Below, piece after piece: positions 47,456 through 61,139 of a stretch of 64,000 nucleotides of DNA (its first letter is position 1; each line of letters starts with the position of its first letter). The stretch is from Mikania micrantha. Taxonomy: Eukaryota > Streptophyta > Magnoliopsida > Asterales > Asteraceae. Below the pieces are notes generated by a model, which had not been told where the DNA came from, made no database searches, and saw only the letters and a list, made by a program, of their open reading frames with translations. Made by a program: the position numbers and the translations under genes. The stretch spans positions 51,415,484-51,479,483 of the forward strand of contig CM018697.1 in assembly GCA_009363875.1 (NCBI GenBank), in the 5' to 3' direction.

Positions 47456-50400
47456 GTTAGTCTGGTCGGTGAACAAGTGAGGGTATTTCTTTTTCATCTG
47501 GTCCTCTCTTTGCAAGGTGTATTCCGGTCCACGTCGCGAGTTCCATCGCACCTTAACTATCAGTATGCGACTAAGTTTGAGCTTTTTGATCTCTCGGTCC
47601 ATTATTGCCACCGGTTCCTCAACGAAGTGAAGTTGTTCATCAATCTGAATTTCCTCAAAAGGAATTACGAGAGTTTCGTATGATAAACACTTCTTGAGGT
47701 TTGATATGTGGAATACATTATGCGTGTTACTCAATTCCTGTGGTAGTTGTAGCTCGTAGGCCACGGGGCCTATACGTTTTGTGATTTCGAACGGTCCAAT
47801 ATAAAGAGGATTTAACATCCCCTGCTTCCCGAATCGGATCACTCCTTTCCAAGGCGAGACTTTAAGAAGTACACGATCTCCCACTTGGAATTCCAAGGGC
47901 TTGCGCCTTTTGTCGGTGTAGCTCTTTTGTCGATCCCAAGCTGCTGCCATTCTGTTACGTATCTGTACGATATTCTCAGTCGTCTTGTGTACAAGCTCGG
48001 GTCCAGTCAATTTGCTTTCACCAACTTCCGCCCAACAGGGCGGTGATCTGCACTTATGTCCGTAAAGTGCTTCAAAAGGTGCAGCTCCAATGCTGGTGTG
48101 ATAGCTGTTATTGTATGAGAACTCCACCAAAGGTAAATGAGTCTCCCAGCTGTTACCGAAGTCAATTACGCATGCTCGAAGCATGTCCTCTAAGGTTTGG
48201 ATGGTTCGTTCACTCTTATCATCCGTCTGTGGGTGACAGGCAGTACTCATATCCAACCTTGTTCCAAGGGCCTTATGTAAAGATTTCCAGAAATGTGTTG
48301 TGAATCTACTGTCTCGATCAGATATGATGTAGATTGGAACTCCATGTCTAGAACGACTTCCTTCAAGTAGATTCGAGTTAGCTTTTCCAATTTGTCAGTC
48401 TCCTTGATTGGTAGGAAGTGCGCAGATTTCGTAAGTCGGTCTACAATAACCCAAATGGTATCGCAACCGCTTGCCGTCTTTGGCAGTTTGGTGATAAAAT
48501 CCATGGAAATCTGCTCCTATTTCCATACTGGAATTTCTGGTTGTTGAAGTAACCCTGACAGTTTCTGATATTCGACCTTTACTTTAGAGCAAGTCAGACA
48601 CTTACTCACATAAGTCGCGATTTTCGACTTCATGTTAGGCCACGAGTAAGTAGTCTTCAGATCATGGTACATTTTGTCGGACCCTGGATGTACTGAGTAT
48701 CGGCACTATCCAGATTTGATCCATCAGATAGTAAGCTCCATCATCTTTCTCCGTTATCTGTTTATCCATACCTCGTATGGCTTCGAGAGTAAGATTTTCC
48801 GTTTTCAGAGCTTCTTGTTGTGCAATTCGGATCTGACCGGGTAGCTCTGAGTGGATTGTGAGTTGTAGTGCACGTACGCGTTTCGTGGTCTCCTTTCTGC
48901 TTATCGCGTCAGCCACTACGTTAGCTTCCCGGGATGGTATTTGATAGCACAGTCATAAACACTTATCAGGTCGACCCATGTGCGTTGTCTCATGTTTAGC
49001 TCTTTCTGGTCGAAGATGTGCTGTAGGCTTTTATGATCGGTGAATATAGTACACTTGGTGCCGTACAGATAGTGCCGCCAAATCTTTAGTGCGAACACCA
49101 CGGCTCCTAACTCCAAATCATGAGTTTTGTAGTTCTTCTCATGCACCTTTAGTTGTCGTGACGCATAAGCTGTGACTTTCTCGCGTTGCATTAACACGCA
49201 ACCGAGTCCTTGTTTCGATGCGTCACAATATACAACAAAATCTTCGCATCCGTCCGGTAGGGATAGGATCAGTGCACTGCACAATTTCTGCTTCAAAAGA
49301 CAGAAAGCAGATTCTTGTTTTTCTCCCCATATGAACTTCATGTCCTTATGCGTGAGAGACGTCAATGATTGTGCGATCTTCGAGAATCCTTCGATAAATC
49401 GCCTGTAATATCCCGCCAATCCTAGGAATTGTCGCACCTCAGTTGTAGTCTTAGGCGCTTCCCAGTTCCTAATAGCCTAGATTTTGGCGGTGTCTACATG
49501 TATTTCTTTCTCGTTCACTACATGTCCAAGGAACTGGACTTTGCGTATCCAAAAGTCGCATTTGGAAAACTTCGCGTATAGCTATTCTGTATTCAGTAGT
49601 TCCATGGCGAGTCTCAAATGTTCCGCATGTTCTTTCTGAGTCTTAGAGTAGATTAAGATGTCATCTATGAATACGATTATGAATTTGTCTAGGTATGGTT
49701 TGCACACCCGATTCATGAGATCCATGAATACAGCTGGTGCGTTAGTCCGACCTAAAGGCATGACTAGAAATTCGTAATGCATGTATCGTGTCCTAATGGC
49801 TGTCTTCGGTATGTCTTCTTCTTGTGTTCTTAGTTGATGGTAACCAGATCTTAAATTGATCTTTGAATAGTAGCTTAACCCTTGCAACTGGTCAAACAGA
49901 TCGTCTATCCGAGATAAAGGGTATCGATTCTTGATCGTCACCTTGTTAAGTTCCCGGTAGTCTAGGCACATACGGAATGATACGTCCTTTTTCTTCACAA
50001 ACAAGATCGGCGCTCCCCACGGTGAGAAGCTTGGCCGAAAAAACCCTCTATCTAACAACTCTTGTAGTTGGTTAGATAGTTCTTGCATTTCGGTAGGAGC
50101 CAGTCGATACGGTGCCTTGGCTACTGATGCAGCTCCTGGTGTTAGATCTATCTAAAACTCCACTTGTCGCTTCGGTGGTAGTCCAGGTAGATGGTCCGGA
50201 AAGACTTTTGGAAAATCGCGGACGACAGCGATGTCCTCGATCTTCCTTTCCTTCTTTGTTTGTTCAGTACTAAGGGCCAAGATAGCCATGTATCCCTTCT
50301 TCAGGTATTTGCTTGCCTTCATGCAGGACATGATGTTTAACGGCATTCCACGCCGTTCTCCTTCGATTGAGATCTGCTCTCCACTCTGCAACGTAACTCG

Positions 50401-51955
50401 TACAATCTTCTCGTCACATACGATCTCGGCATGTTTAGCAGATAACCAGTCCATTCCAGTCACCACAATGAAGCTCCCAAGAGTCACCGGCATCAGATCG
50501 ATCTCTAGTTCGTGGTCTGCTAGTGTCAAGACACACCCTTTGATGATGTGTTGCGTCTCGATCAGCTTGCCGTCCGCTAACTCTACGGTGTACTTATAGT
50601 CTAGTGGTGTTGTGGTCATATTAAGCAGCTTACTAAAATCACTAGAGATAAAACTCCTATCGGCACCAGTATCAAATAACATGCTAGCACAGACATTATT
50701 TAAAAGAAATGTACCGGTAACGACATTGGGGTCATCTTTAGCTTCCCCTGATCCGATGACAAACACCCTGCCCCTCGCTGGATTGCCACCAGCATTCTTG
50801 TTCTGCGGGCTGTCTCGGCGCATGTGTCCCGACTTCCCGCAAGTGAAACACCTCTTCAAGATATCAGTATTGTTGTTTTTGGGGTTAGGGTTTGATCGGT
50901 ATCCCTTGGCTACGTGCCCATTTCTTCCGCAGTTGGTACACTTGACCCTTTTGCACGGCCGAAGTGATGGTAGTTGCAGCTGTTGTGTTTTGGGCTGTTG
51001 CCCTGATATCCTCCCTTACCTTGATTTTTTGGTTGGGTGGTAGTGAAAACCCTGACAGGTGCTGGGCGATGTTGGGTTGGTTGCTGAGGTGAAGAGGTAC
51101 GGTTGTTGCTGGGCTCCCACTTCCTCATGGGCTCTTGGGGTTTTAGGCGTTCACCCCTTTTAGGCAGTTTACCCTGAGCTACTGCCTAGTCAGTCAGCTT
51201 GTGGGTCAGCCAAATCAGTGGTTGTATGGTAGTGAGGTCGGAAGCAGTCACCATGATTTGTATTTGTTCGGGCAACCCACTAATAAATTGCTCGATCTTC
51301 TTGTACTCTGGCTTCACCATTGACAGGCACAGCTTGCATAGTTCGTGAAATCGAGTACAGTATTGCTCGATCTCAGATCCCACCATCTTGTGTGCCCAAA
51401 ACTCCACTTCAAGCTTCCTGATTTCATCGCGAGGGCAGTATTCCTCATGAAGCATTCTAGTGAATTCCTCCCACGGTATAGTGTTTGCAGTCTCGAGTCC
51501 GAGGGTCTAGACGTGTGTATTCCACCAGGTGAAGGCGGGTCCCTCCAAAGTCTCGGTGGCAAACTTGACTCGGTCTTCCTCCGAGAACTCATCCATGGAG
51601 AAGACTAACTTGACTTTCTCTATCCAGCGAAGTAGTCCCACTGCTTCCTCAGTTCCCTGAAATTTGTGGGGATGGCAGCTTAGAAAAGCTTTGAATGAGC
51701 ATCCTTTAATTGCGCTCCCATGAGATCCTATGCATCGGGATTAAATGTCACGTGTTAGTGGCAACTTTGTCTATACTCGGTTAGTTGGGTTAGGCAGGTG
51801 TTAGTACCGTTGTTGGTTCCACTGGTGTCACTGTGTTGAAGGTTTGCCTCATGTTCGGCAATTGCTTTGTTGACCAGGCGGTCAACCATCATCTCCATAG
51901 TGGCCACTCCGATCTTTCGCTTGGGGTGGCGGATGTACGTTCCCTTTCCAGACAT
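47456..51955 (-). pseudogene. Gag-pol of chromovirus C, multiply frameshifted
   Basis: On the minus strand, from about 51955: gag N-terminus, gag capsid domain (51455-51186, e.g. EEYCPRDEIRKLE), a zinc knuckle CFTCGKSGHMRRDS whose last Cys is Ser (50850), aspartic protease LFDTGADRSFIS (about 50680), reverse transcriptase (50088-49582, FIDDILIYS intact), RNase H (49437-48916, YCDASKQGLG), integrase (48504-48247; first DDE Asp present in MDFITKLP), then the integrase C-terminal module and chromodomain (48256-47461, ending YPHLF). Frames change at least five times. The ORF runs into the LTR of B; its last five codons and TGA stop lie on the far side of B at 25049-25032, in frame once B and one TSD are removed. 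Confidence 0.9.
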
Positions 51956-52239
51956 AGTCGAATTCTATACGGAAAGGGTAGACTGTTAGCCATCATGTGT
52001 TAGAGTGTTAGTCCGGAGTTATGTTAGATGTCATGTCAGTAGTAGTCATAATCATGATATATAGCAAATGAAAGTAAAACATCATTTCATTAATGATAAC
52101 AACTTTTGAGTGCAATGATTTCCAAAAGAGATACTACTACTAAAGTTCATATGAGCACATCCCGCTCATCTAGAAATACAAAAGTAAAATTACTGAAAAT
52201 AAGATAGTCTATATAATCTGATGCAATAGTGGAGTGCGA

Positions 52240-52942
52240 GTCTCAGCTATCTGCGGGGCCATCATCGTCGTCTTCCTCAGGATCCTCATCTGGATCCTCA
52301 TCAAAATCCCCCTCCTCGAGATCCTCAACCTCGAACTGGGGTCCCTGATCCGGCTCCTGCTCCGGCTCCACGATCAGCTGCTTAGTCCAAGCGTTCCGAA
52401 GTGCCGCCTGGTTCTCTCCTGCAACATCCTCTACCACGACCAGCCGTTCGCCATGGTCCTGAACCACGGCAGCGACTTCCCCTTGTCGTTCTTCTAACTG
52501 CACTGTACGGTTTCAGAGCGTCGGGATCTCATCCACCACCTGCTCCCGCAGATGGTCCAGTTGTCCTCGGAGATGCTAGTTCTCCTCTCGGAGAGTTCTG
52601 ATCTCCTCGTCACGCTCACGGGCCCTACGGGCCTCCCGAGCTATCCGGGCAACACGGGCTGCGAAGGCCTGCTCAAAGGATACTCCGAGTGCCGGTAATC
52701 GGTGTGCTCGGTCATCATCCGTCGGAACTCGCTGGAGAGGTACCCTCTCCTCGATGACCCAATCCCACACTATAGAGGGATACCAACTCCATGATCTAGC
52801 ATGCTTTGCTATGGCGCTCTCTCAGCCTCTTCGGCATCAACTTGGGACATGATGTCCCGAACCTGCTGGCGACTTTCCTACGTTAACTCATCCCGGTGGG
52901 CCGTTTCGCCGGGTCTCTCTGATCCTCATTGTAGTCAGCCAT
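52240..52942 (-). pseudogene. Extra ORF between PBS and gag of C: coiled coil with acidic tail, function unknown
   Basis: On the minus strand an ATG at 52942 starts MADYNEDQRDPAKRP. After a frameshift and stops, the sequence becomes long and regular: 52770-52576 (AFAARVARIAREARRARERD, strongly helical and charged) and, in the same frame, 52503-52243 (a further helical part, then an acidic tail ending in a DPDEDPEEDDDDGPADS stretch). One TAG (52575-52573) and another near 52517 interrupt it. The whole is about 230 codons. It lies between PBS and gag, where most plant chromoviruses have only a leader. I do not recognise the family; a coiled-coil accessory protein made from the genomic RNA is the simplest reading. 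No similar ORF is present in element A. Confidence 0.6.
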
Positions 52943-53076
52943 CCTAAAATTTTAAGTTAGTGAGTAACAAACAACAATGAACATAGCATTTGTACAATGT
53001 CTAGTGTAGTGTCTAAGGTAGAGTAGTGGCTACAGTCTAAGTTTACTACATGCAAACCTAGTTCCCTATAACCAAG

Positions 53077-53088
53077 GCGCTGATACCA
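53077..53088 (-). other. Primer-binding site of C
   Basis: TGGTATCAGCGC on the minus strand, one mismatch to the initiator-tRNA-Met site (C for A), three bases inside the 5' LTR. Confidence 0.88.
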
Positions 53089-56033
53089 GTCTGTCACACC
53101 CCCAAATTCCCACGTGCGGTGTCAGACCGCACGGGTGTGACGTGGCCAGGATCACAGCTCATTGTCATATAGAACGACTCTATATGAGTTACACAAACAT
53201 ACAGTTTTGTAAAATGGCATATTTTTATAAATAAGCAGCGGAAAAGTTGAAATGTTATACAACAGATATGTAAATTGTAGCAGCAGAAAATAAAGTGCAT
53301 CAGACACTACATTGTTTAAATTGTTTTAAAAGGAACACATCAATACAAGCCTAGGACTAGAATCTAATGCATGCGACTCTTCTTGTACACCTCTTGTGTT
53401 TCCTAGCTTGTGCTCCCTTAGTTACCTGAGAAAAATACGAAAAGAGTCAACTATAAAGTTAGTGAGTTCACAGGTTTAGACAGACAGAAATATTAAACAG
53501 ACATATACTGGGTATGTTAAATGTAGTTGTTGGATCTACGATCCGTGAGTGTGTCAGTTCATCTTACCGAAACTCGACTGTTTCCGTTTGCCTCCCCGGG
53601 TCATCACTGAAGCCGATAATCAACATCGATATTACGCTCGTTATGACCTCCAGTCAACATTGATGCCGAACGGGGTTAGTCAAACCCAGTAGTACTACGT
53701 AATAACGACTCGTTTGTTACACAACTAACGATAAGGATACGTGAGGGCTTAATGCGATAATAGTTACACTCGAAAATGGTTTTTCAACATACCAGTCATA
53801 CATCTAAAACAGTTGCATAGTATTCTCACCCCAAAAGTTTAGTAAAAACAGTTAAAGAGTAAAAGTGGGGCTCTAAACTCACCTGAGTTTAGCGGAGTGC
53901 GTTCTTACAAGAACAGTGTAGGTCACCATCTAGCAGTTACCTATATCACATATGTGTTATAAGTTTGTGTTCACATACATGTGGGTCTCATAGGACCGTG
54001 TTTGTGTCCAAACAACTCTAAGTTTTTATGTGGGTCATGTTGACCGTGTTTGACCGTGTTGACCGTGTTAGACCTAACGACTCGTTGACGACGGTTTTAG
54101 TTCAAGTGCTCGTGTAACGTGAGATATAGTGTCGTGTGAAGTGTGCGGATACCAAAATCACATCCGTGTGGGAACTTACTATTTATAGTAAGTTTCTATT
54201 TCGGGAAAGTTCGCATTTAAGGCAAATTATACAAGAAATCATTTTCCGATTATTCCATTATGCATAGTTAACCTAATATAACATGTTATCACATAGCACA
54301 TAGTCATACTTAATCGATTAAGCACGTTTCGCGTGTAAAAGTAACTAAATATAGAAAGTTGCAAAAATAGACATATTTTACAAAGTCTAGCTACCAATCT
54401 CATCATAGTATCATTATCCTAGTTTCAAATATCCACTTGGTCATGCTAGTTTTACTCAACACATTGTCGTTTACGTATTTAGCAAAATAAAGTTACTATT
54501 TATAGTAACTTATGAAAAATGCTCATATTTTAGTCATTCAGAGAAGTCCAATCACATAATATCATCTGGTTATTATCAAACAAGCATGTTGAACTCATTA
54601 CAACGTAAGTCTTAACATATTTCAATAAGTTGTAGCTAAAAAGTTACTATTTTTGGTAACAAGTGTGTAAATCATGACTTTTGACAATTCTAACTAATCA
54701 CATGCATCCATAATCATTCATAATAGTTTCTAAACATCATTTTAAGCACAAATCATAGATCTAAATGCATGCATATGGCTATTTCATCAAAAATCACCAT
54801 TTCATAGCATTAAAGTTTCTAAATACGGAAATAATGCTTCGAATCGCCATTTTTACCACAATAATCACAATAAACATTATCTATGACTCCCCGTATCATC
54901 AAGATTCATGTGTTCATTCTAAAAATAATTTAAACCCATGTAGATCTTACATGCATGTGACCACAAGTAACCATTTCATAATAAAATTGTCAAATAACCA
55001 CAAAATCAAATCGATATCACCATAGATCATCATCTAATCACCAGATCAGTAGCATTCATGAAAAATAACAGATTCATATTATCAAAATTTCGTGATGAGG
55101 GTGGTGCTAGTGTTGCATGTGGCCACAATGGCTTGCATGTGTGTGTAGTGGTGATTCTAAGCTAGATTGAACATAAAAACTACCTCACAAGGCCTTAGAT
55201 CGTCGAGATAGAGCTTGAGCAGGTCTGGAGCAGCTCTAGGCAGGGCTGGAGTCGAGAATACACCAGCTAATCTAGGGCTTTAGTCGATTTCTTCGATCTC
55301 TTTTTCCAAACTCGATCTTCAATCGTCAATGAAGCTCCAAGTGTCGTTCTTGATGATTCCTACTGATGAAAATGGTGGTAGTAGGTTGATTTTGGTCAAG
55401 ATGAAGTGTTTTAGTCGAGAGATATCGAGTAGGGGTGTAGCAGAATCATTAACATTGGTTAAATAAATATTTTGCGTGTATATGGCCGTCGCGTACCGCC
55501 GAGTCTGGCAAGAGTGCCCCTCTGCGTACCGCGATGAATAAATTAATCATTCTGTTCCCAAAACACGCCGTGTATCGCGGAGGAAGAAGATGATCGGTCG
55601 TCGCGTGTCACACCCCGAGCCGGCGGGCCGGATCGTGTGTCCCATCGGGCGGAAGGTTTCCCGGGGCGCGATATCGGGAGTGATAATCGTGATGATCAGA
55701 TTGTTTACATAGTGTCAATGTTGAGAATAACTAAAGCACAATGACATTACTCTAGAAGTTTTCATTGTTAAATTACAATTGTCAACGTTTGTTAATTTAA
55801 CCATGTAAATCTAACAAATGAATCATAAGTTTACTATCTTGTAACCTTACAAGATATCAAAAGTGATTCACAGTAATCAACAGAATATGTGCTTTCCAAA
55901 AACTACAAGGTCCTCTGACTGGCATCCTAGCATGCATTCCTGAAACCTTAGCTTAGTCCTGTACATCACCTGAGAAAGCATGAAAGAAAACAAAGTCAAC
56001 TCAAATGGTTGGTGAGTTCATGTAGTTTAGTTT

Positions 56034-56711
56034 TTGAAAAATAGCTTTTGCAAACTCTTTTTAGGTAACAACCTTAACCTCATTAACATCACCTGTAATA
56101 TCCAGTTCGGTATGCTTATATACAGGGCAAACGAAAGGGTTGAGCCTACAACCCACGCAGACGCCATCCCACCACATACTAAACCACATATGATAGTGTC
56201 GTTAATGATAATTAAGCATTTTACATACCATTCTATTCCATTTCAAAAGAATAGGCTATTACAAATCTTTTAGGTAACAACCCTAACCTCATTAACATCA
56301 CCTGTATCATCCAACTCGGTATGCTTATATATAGGGCATACGAAAGGGTCGAGCCTACAACCCGCCCAGATGCCATCCCACCACATACTAAGCCACATAG
56401 GACATTGTTGTTAATGATAATTAAGCGTCTTACAAATCTTCCAGTTTCATTCCCATTCTAGTTTCAAACATTTCGTTTGGAAGTCTAAAAACATGTATAC
56501 ATTAGAATTTACCAATCTCTTCGGTAACAGCCTCAGCCTCATTAACATCACCTGTATCATCCAACTCGGTATGCTTATATATAGGGCATACGAAAGGGTC
56601 AAGCCTACAACGCGCCCAGACGCCATCCCACCACATACTAAGCAACATAGGACATTGTTGTTAATGATAATTAAGCGTCTTACCTATCTTCCAGTTTCAT
56701 TCCCATTCTAG
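56034..56711 (-). promoter_or_regulatory. Second TATA module of LTR D, three tandem copies
   Basis: Three copies of about 190-240 bp. On the minus strand each has GTATGTGGTGGGATGGCGTC and a TATA word framed by GTATGC and GCATAC. TATATATAAG is intact in two copies (56333-56324 and 56583-56574) and altered in the copy near 56118. Short ORFs at 56034-56273 and 56493-56711 cover the same repeat and are not genes. Confidence 0.7.
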
Positions 56712-58689
56712 TTTCAAACACGTATTCATGATTACCCATAACACTTGTAGAAATATAATATTAAATGCTTAACTAAATAAATAATTAATCATTTAATTAC
56801 AACTAAGACATGATGATTGGGCCTTGTTTGACTCAATCAATTAGACTTAGTTGTTGGTGGTGTTCAAGTTGTACCGTCTCACACGTGACCCGTATTAGGC
56901 ATGACCCAAACTGAGTTTACCTGTACGCGTCGGGACTTTCATGGTTTGCCCATATCAGTTTGACCCTCAGGTCTACTGTACATTTTGGGACTTTAGGATA
57001 TCCTTTAATTCTTGACCGTCTTTGTTCTCTTGATTTCGCTTGATCGTTTTAGTTATGCCCATATAACTTGACTACAAGAGTCTACTATTTATGAAGAGAC
57101 TTTCTGTGTGTTGCACCTGCTCTTGATTTACATACAACTTATATCCACCATAGCTTACACATTAACGATTTCATTAGATTTTAATGATTTCATTATTTCA
57201 TTGATTCACACATGGTTATGATTCCCTTGAGCCTCTTGATTCTGCTCTTTAGCATTATATGAGTTCCACAATGATTATAGATTCTTGAATAGGATCCTTA
57301 GTTTTACTAATCATACACTGATTTAGATTCCTTAGGATTTGATCCTTAGCTTAAGTTCTCTTGGTTTCCCTTCGAGTTTTGATTCTGAGAATTTGAATAT
57401 TGATGGACTAAGTGTTTGTTTTAGAGTTTTAGAATTTAGGTATTACTCATAAGAGTAATTAATTGATTTGTTTCATTATCCTGCACAACATATACCTAGA
57501 CAGGTGTCTAGGAGTATAAACATGTATATATAAAACATACAATAAGTAAAAGCATTTACGTAAAACATATTTAAATAAAAAGGTTTACGCATGCTTCTCA
57601 GCCCCGCGTTTGAAAAAAAAATGTTTAGAAAAAGGCCAATGAACTCACCTGTGTTTCCATGCAAATGAACCACAAAAGTTATGCGCGCTCATTGATTGTC
57701 GATTATGTATCTTTAGCACCTGAGTTGTTTTAAGAGGATTCGAATACGATAAGTATTTATAATCGTTGTATCTGTGGTCATGGTCTTAGTGTGCAACTAA
57801 GTGTCCTACGTTACTAATGTATTTCTAGAATTTTATCTAACTAGTCTAAATTCATTACCCAGTAATAACCCTTATCCCACAATTAACCCTTACAAGTTTT
57901 TAATTAAAGTGTTTTCAAGATAATTCATGTTAAGTTAAACTTTAAGTTAAAAGTTATTTATTTTAAATTAATAAATTCCTCAATTTAATTTCTTTTATTA
58001 AAACATAATTAATTTAAGAAAAGTATAATTAAACATGATGGGCTTAGGTTAATCTAATTAGATTACCCTTGGGCCCATTACTAGTCTTTGATCGTCCAAT
58101 AATTCTTTGCTTATCTTCTTTGTATGACCCATCCTAGGTACTTCAATTGAATCACTTAATGTAGTCATATGTACTCATGAAATGTCTAAGTGTTGGATGT
58201 TGGTTATGAAGTCAACATCCTTATTCTTAGTCATTGTTTTGATCCATAGTGTACGCCTCACTATAATATTAATAGTTTAGCTTAATAAAATTCGATTGTA
58301 TTAGACAAAAAGGATGACTACAACATTCATGTTGTAGTTCAACCCTTGCTTATATAAGTATTGGCATTATAAATCCATAACATAAGGGATTTACAACTTG
58401 GTTTCCTTATTTGGAAGCCCTAGTTCATGATGTCTTTTAAATAAACTCTTATGTCTTAAACCAACCCATATCCAATGTTAAACTCTATTGTATTATAAGG
58501 AACCCTTAGTTTATTGCATCGTAATGAAATCATATTAATTCTTACTTCGTTGACTCTATACTTGGTTCATGAATTACCCAAGGTGGATGACATGAAATGA
58601 AACCCTAATACTCTCCCATGCACACACACAAGATCTAACCTATGCATGCTATTACATTACTCATCTCTTGCACACAATAACTTACACAA

Positions 58690-59120
58690 GCACATGTAGA
58701 TGGTCCATCAAAACCCTCGGCCGTATAAGGCTTGACCGAATGAAGGCTGTGGGCGAAAAGGGTCTAGCCGAAAGACTTGGGCCGCATGGTGCTGGGCCGA
58801 CTAGGGTTGGCCGAATAAGGGGCAGGACGACCGATGTAGTTGCGGCCGAAGGAGGGGGCTCAACCGTATGAGGCTGGCCGTATGAGGCCTTGGCCGTATG
58901 GCTTGGACCGAATGTAATTATGGCCGATCGAATGGGAGCTGGTCCGAATCTAAACCTAGGGAACGAGCTCAGACCGAAGGAACTAAACCGAATAGCTTTG
59001 GTTGAATGTTAGGCTTGGCCGAAAGAGGCTAAGGGCGAATGAAGCCAGGCCGAAAGAGGGTGGCCTTGGCCATTCGGCCGAATAGCTAGGAATGGCCCAT
59101 TCGTTGGGCTATGGTGTTTC
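58690..59120 (-). repeat. TTCGGCC/CGAATG motif array of LTR D
   Basis: About twenty-five GGCCGAA, CCGAATG or CCGTATG words in 430 bp on the plus strand, i.e. TTCGGCC in element sense. This places D with E, G and H. Confidence 0.75.
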
Positions 59121-61139
59121 CATTCGGGTGTGTGAATAACCATGTTCCAAACCCTCAACTCTCGAACTTAATGGCCGTGAATCAACTTCCCACAAGTTCC
59201 TAACTCATTCTAGCAAAGTTTTGTGCAAATCCTAAGGCTCGAAGTGGATCAAACCGGCTTCAAAGAGGGTTCGAATTCAAGGGTATGAAAACCCTAAAAT
59301 CGCCATTTTTGCATCACAAGTTACTTTGATTCCAGGAGTTTTCAGGGCAGATCCCTTGTACTTTCGTGTAGAGGAAGATGAGAGCTTCGAGTTGGCACCA
59401 AGATGGAGTGATTTGGTCAAGAAATGGAGAAGTTATGGAGGTTTGAAACTTGGAATTTATAGAGAGCGAAAGTTCCGGGTTTTTGATTTTAGAGTGAGAG
59501 AGTGAAAGGATTGAATGAAGAAGATGACTCATTTAGGGTGTTTATACTCCGGGTGAGTTCCGGGTTCGTTTCGGTTGCTCGGTTTTGTGTAAAACGTCGT
59601 TGCTCGGTTTGACGTAAAACGTCGGTTTCGTGTCGTTTTTCGTAACGAAACGTTACGGTTTTAAAACAAAGTTTCTAAATTTATTTTAGATGGTTATTCC
59701 TAGTAAATTAATTAAATATCTTCCGTTTATTTAAATTTTCTAAAAATTATTTAAAATTACAGTTTTAATCGAATCGTACAGTTGTCGCGCATATTCGTTT
59801 GAATCGTCACCCGTACAAATACGACGATAACTATACTTTTCAAATATCATCTTCTAATTATTGAACATCGTTCAGAACGTTAAACCATCAGATGTATTCG
59901 TACAGATCGTCACCTATACGAATAATCCGTCGATTTAGCATTCACGTAACGACATCTGTTATTGTTTTGTTTTGGAAAGCCTCACATACGTTTATACATA
60001 ATAGAATCCAAACAATCAATCACATGATGGTTCTGTATTGTTAGGTAATTATATGACTGATGAACCATGTTTATGAGTTTCGTTTCTGAAATGATTCTGA
60101 AACTGTTCTATGATAAAATAAAATGATAATGATATGTGAACATCAATTGAAACATGAACTAGAATCACTGTTCATGTTACTGTGTTGATCACGTTTCCGG
60201 TGACGGTTCCAACAATGATGTTACATCGCGTACCGCGACGAATTTCGGAGAATTCAAATTCTACCGCCTGGGCTTCGCGTACCGCCAAGGCCCAACCAGG
60301 AGCCCATCACGTACCACGATGGATCTCTGATGAGCCCAATAAGCCCAATCTTGATGTTTCGAACCGATACGCGCATGACTTTGAGAGTCATGATGATATT
60401 ACTGAGGAACGCCTTTATTAGAATATTTTTGCTTCTCACTTCGGGCAATTAGCAATCATTTTTCTGTGGACTTCCGGAAATCTCTTTCATGTTTCATGTT
60501 TTTCACGATTACGATCATCGTTTCTCGACAAATAAGCAATGTTATATCTAATTTAGGTCCCCTAGAACCTAAGTGCAGTGAAAGTGGACTATGATTCGTT
60601 TAGTTCACCAACGATTGTTATTCAAGACACGTGCGTGCATTTTTCGATAATTCCTCGAATCATCGGTGCATTTGGGCTGTTATGCCACGTGTCACACTAA
60701 ATATTTATTATTCTAGTGCCACGTAAGTAATAATAATACACATTATTATTAAAACAAAGTTAATGGTGACCTAGAAATTGTGAGGTGTCACAATTAAAGA
60801 CTCGTAATGATTACTTATGGGAAAAGGGTTTACAAACGGAGTATATACTTAGGTTAGTTAGAGAAAGTCATAGCAACACATTTGTAACATCTAGGACTCT
60901 TAGTTGCACACCGAGACCAAAACCCTAGATACGTCTATTATAAATACTTATCATATCTGAATCTTATTAAAAACAACTGAGGTGTTAAAGATACGTTAGC
61001 TACAACTAACGAGCGCGCATTATCTATTGTGAATCAATTCTTTTCAACACAAGTGAGTTCACTTGTCCCTTTTCAAACTATTTTGTTTTTTTTCCTCGGG
61101 ACTGAGAAGCATGTTTACATATTTTAAATAAATATTCAA

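Larger units (their letters stand above)
55606..60225 (-). mobile_element. Solo LTR D, Tekay-like, 4.6 kb, minus strand
   Basis: On the plus strand TGTCACACCCCGAGCC...AACAATGATGTTACA, flanked by exact TCGCG duplications (55601-55605 and 60226-60230) inside the CGCGTACC cluster of C. In element sense: dyads at 59923-59896 (arms ATTCGTA and TACGAAT) and about 59830-59782, pyrimidine-rich patch, TTCGG array (59120-58690), donor-like CAG|GTGAGT at 57651-57643, three second-TATA modules, and acceptor-like TTTCTCAG ending at 55970. No internal coding region is present. Confidence 0.9.
22188..60792 (-). mobile_element. Ty3/gypsy chromovirus C, minus strand, carrying nested B and D
   Basis: Its 3' LTR is on the left (22188-24996) and its 5' LTR on the right (53092-60792, split by D). 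The target duplication is ATTAC (22183-22187) against ATTAA (60793-60797), one mismatch. Inside, on the minus strand, are PBS, an extra upstream ORF, gag and pol; element B interrupts the end of pol. Outside B and D the element is about 11.6 kb. It sits in LTR H. Confidence 0.9.
53092..60792 (-). mobile_element. 5' LTR of C, split by solo LTR D
   Basis: About 3.08 kb without D and its TSD, against 2.81 kb for the 3' LTR. The extra length includes roughly 75 bp at 54347-54425 and 110-130 bp at 60370-60500 not found in the left copy. The two 22-bp palindromes are conserved (54173-54194 and 54490-54511). Confidence 0.88.

Noticed and set aside
56034..56711. Repeated 72-79 codon ORFs with similar peptides
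   Set aside because: They lie across the tandem TATA module on the strand opposite to the LTR; similarity reflects DNA duplication, not a gene family.
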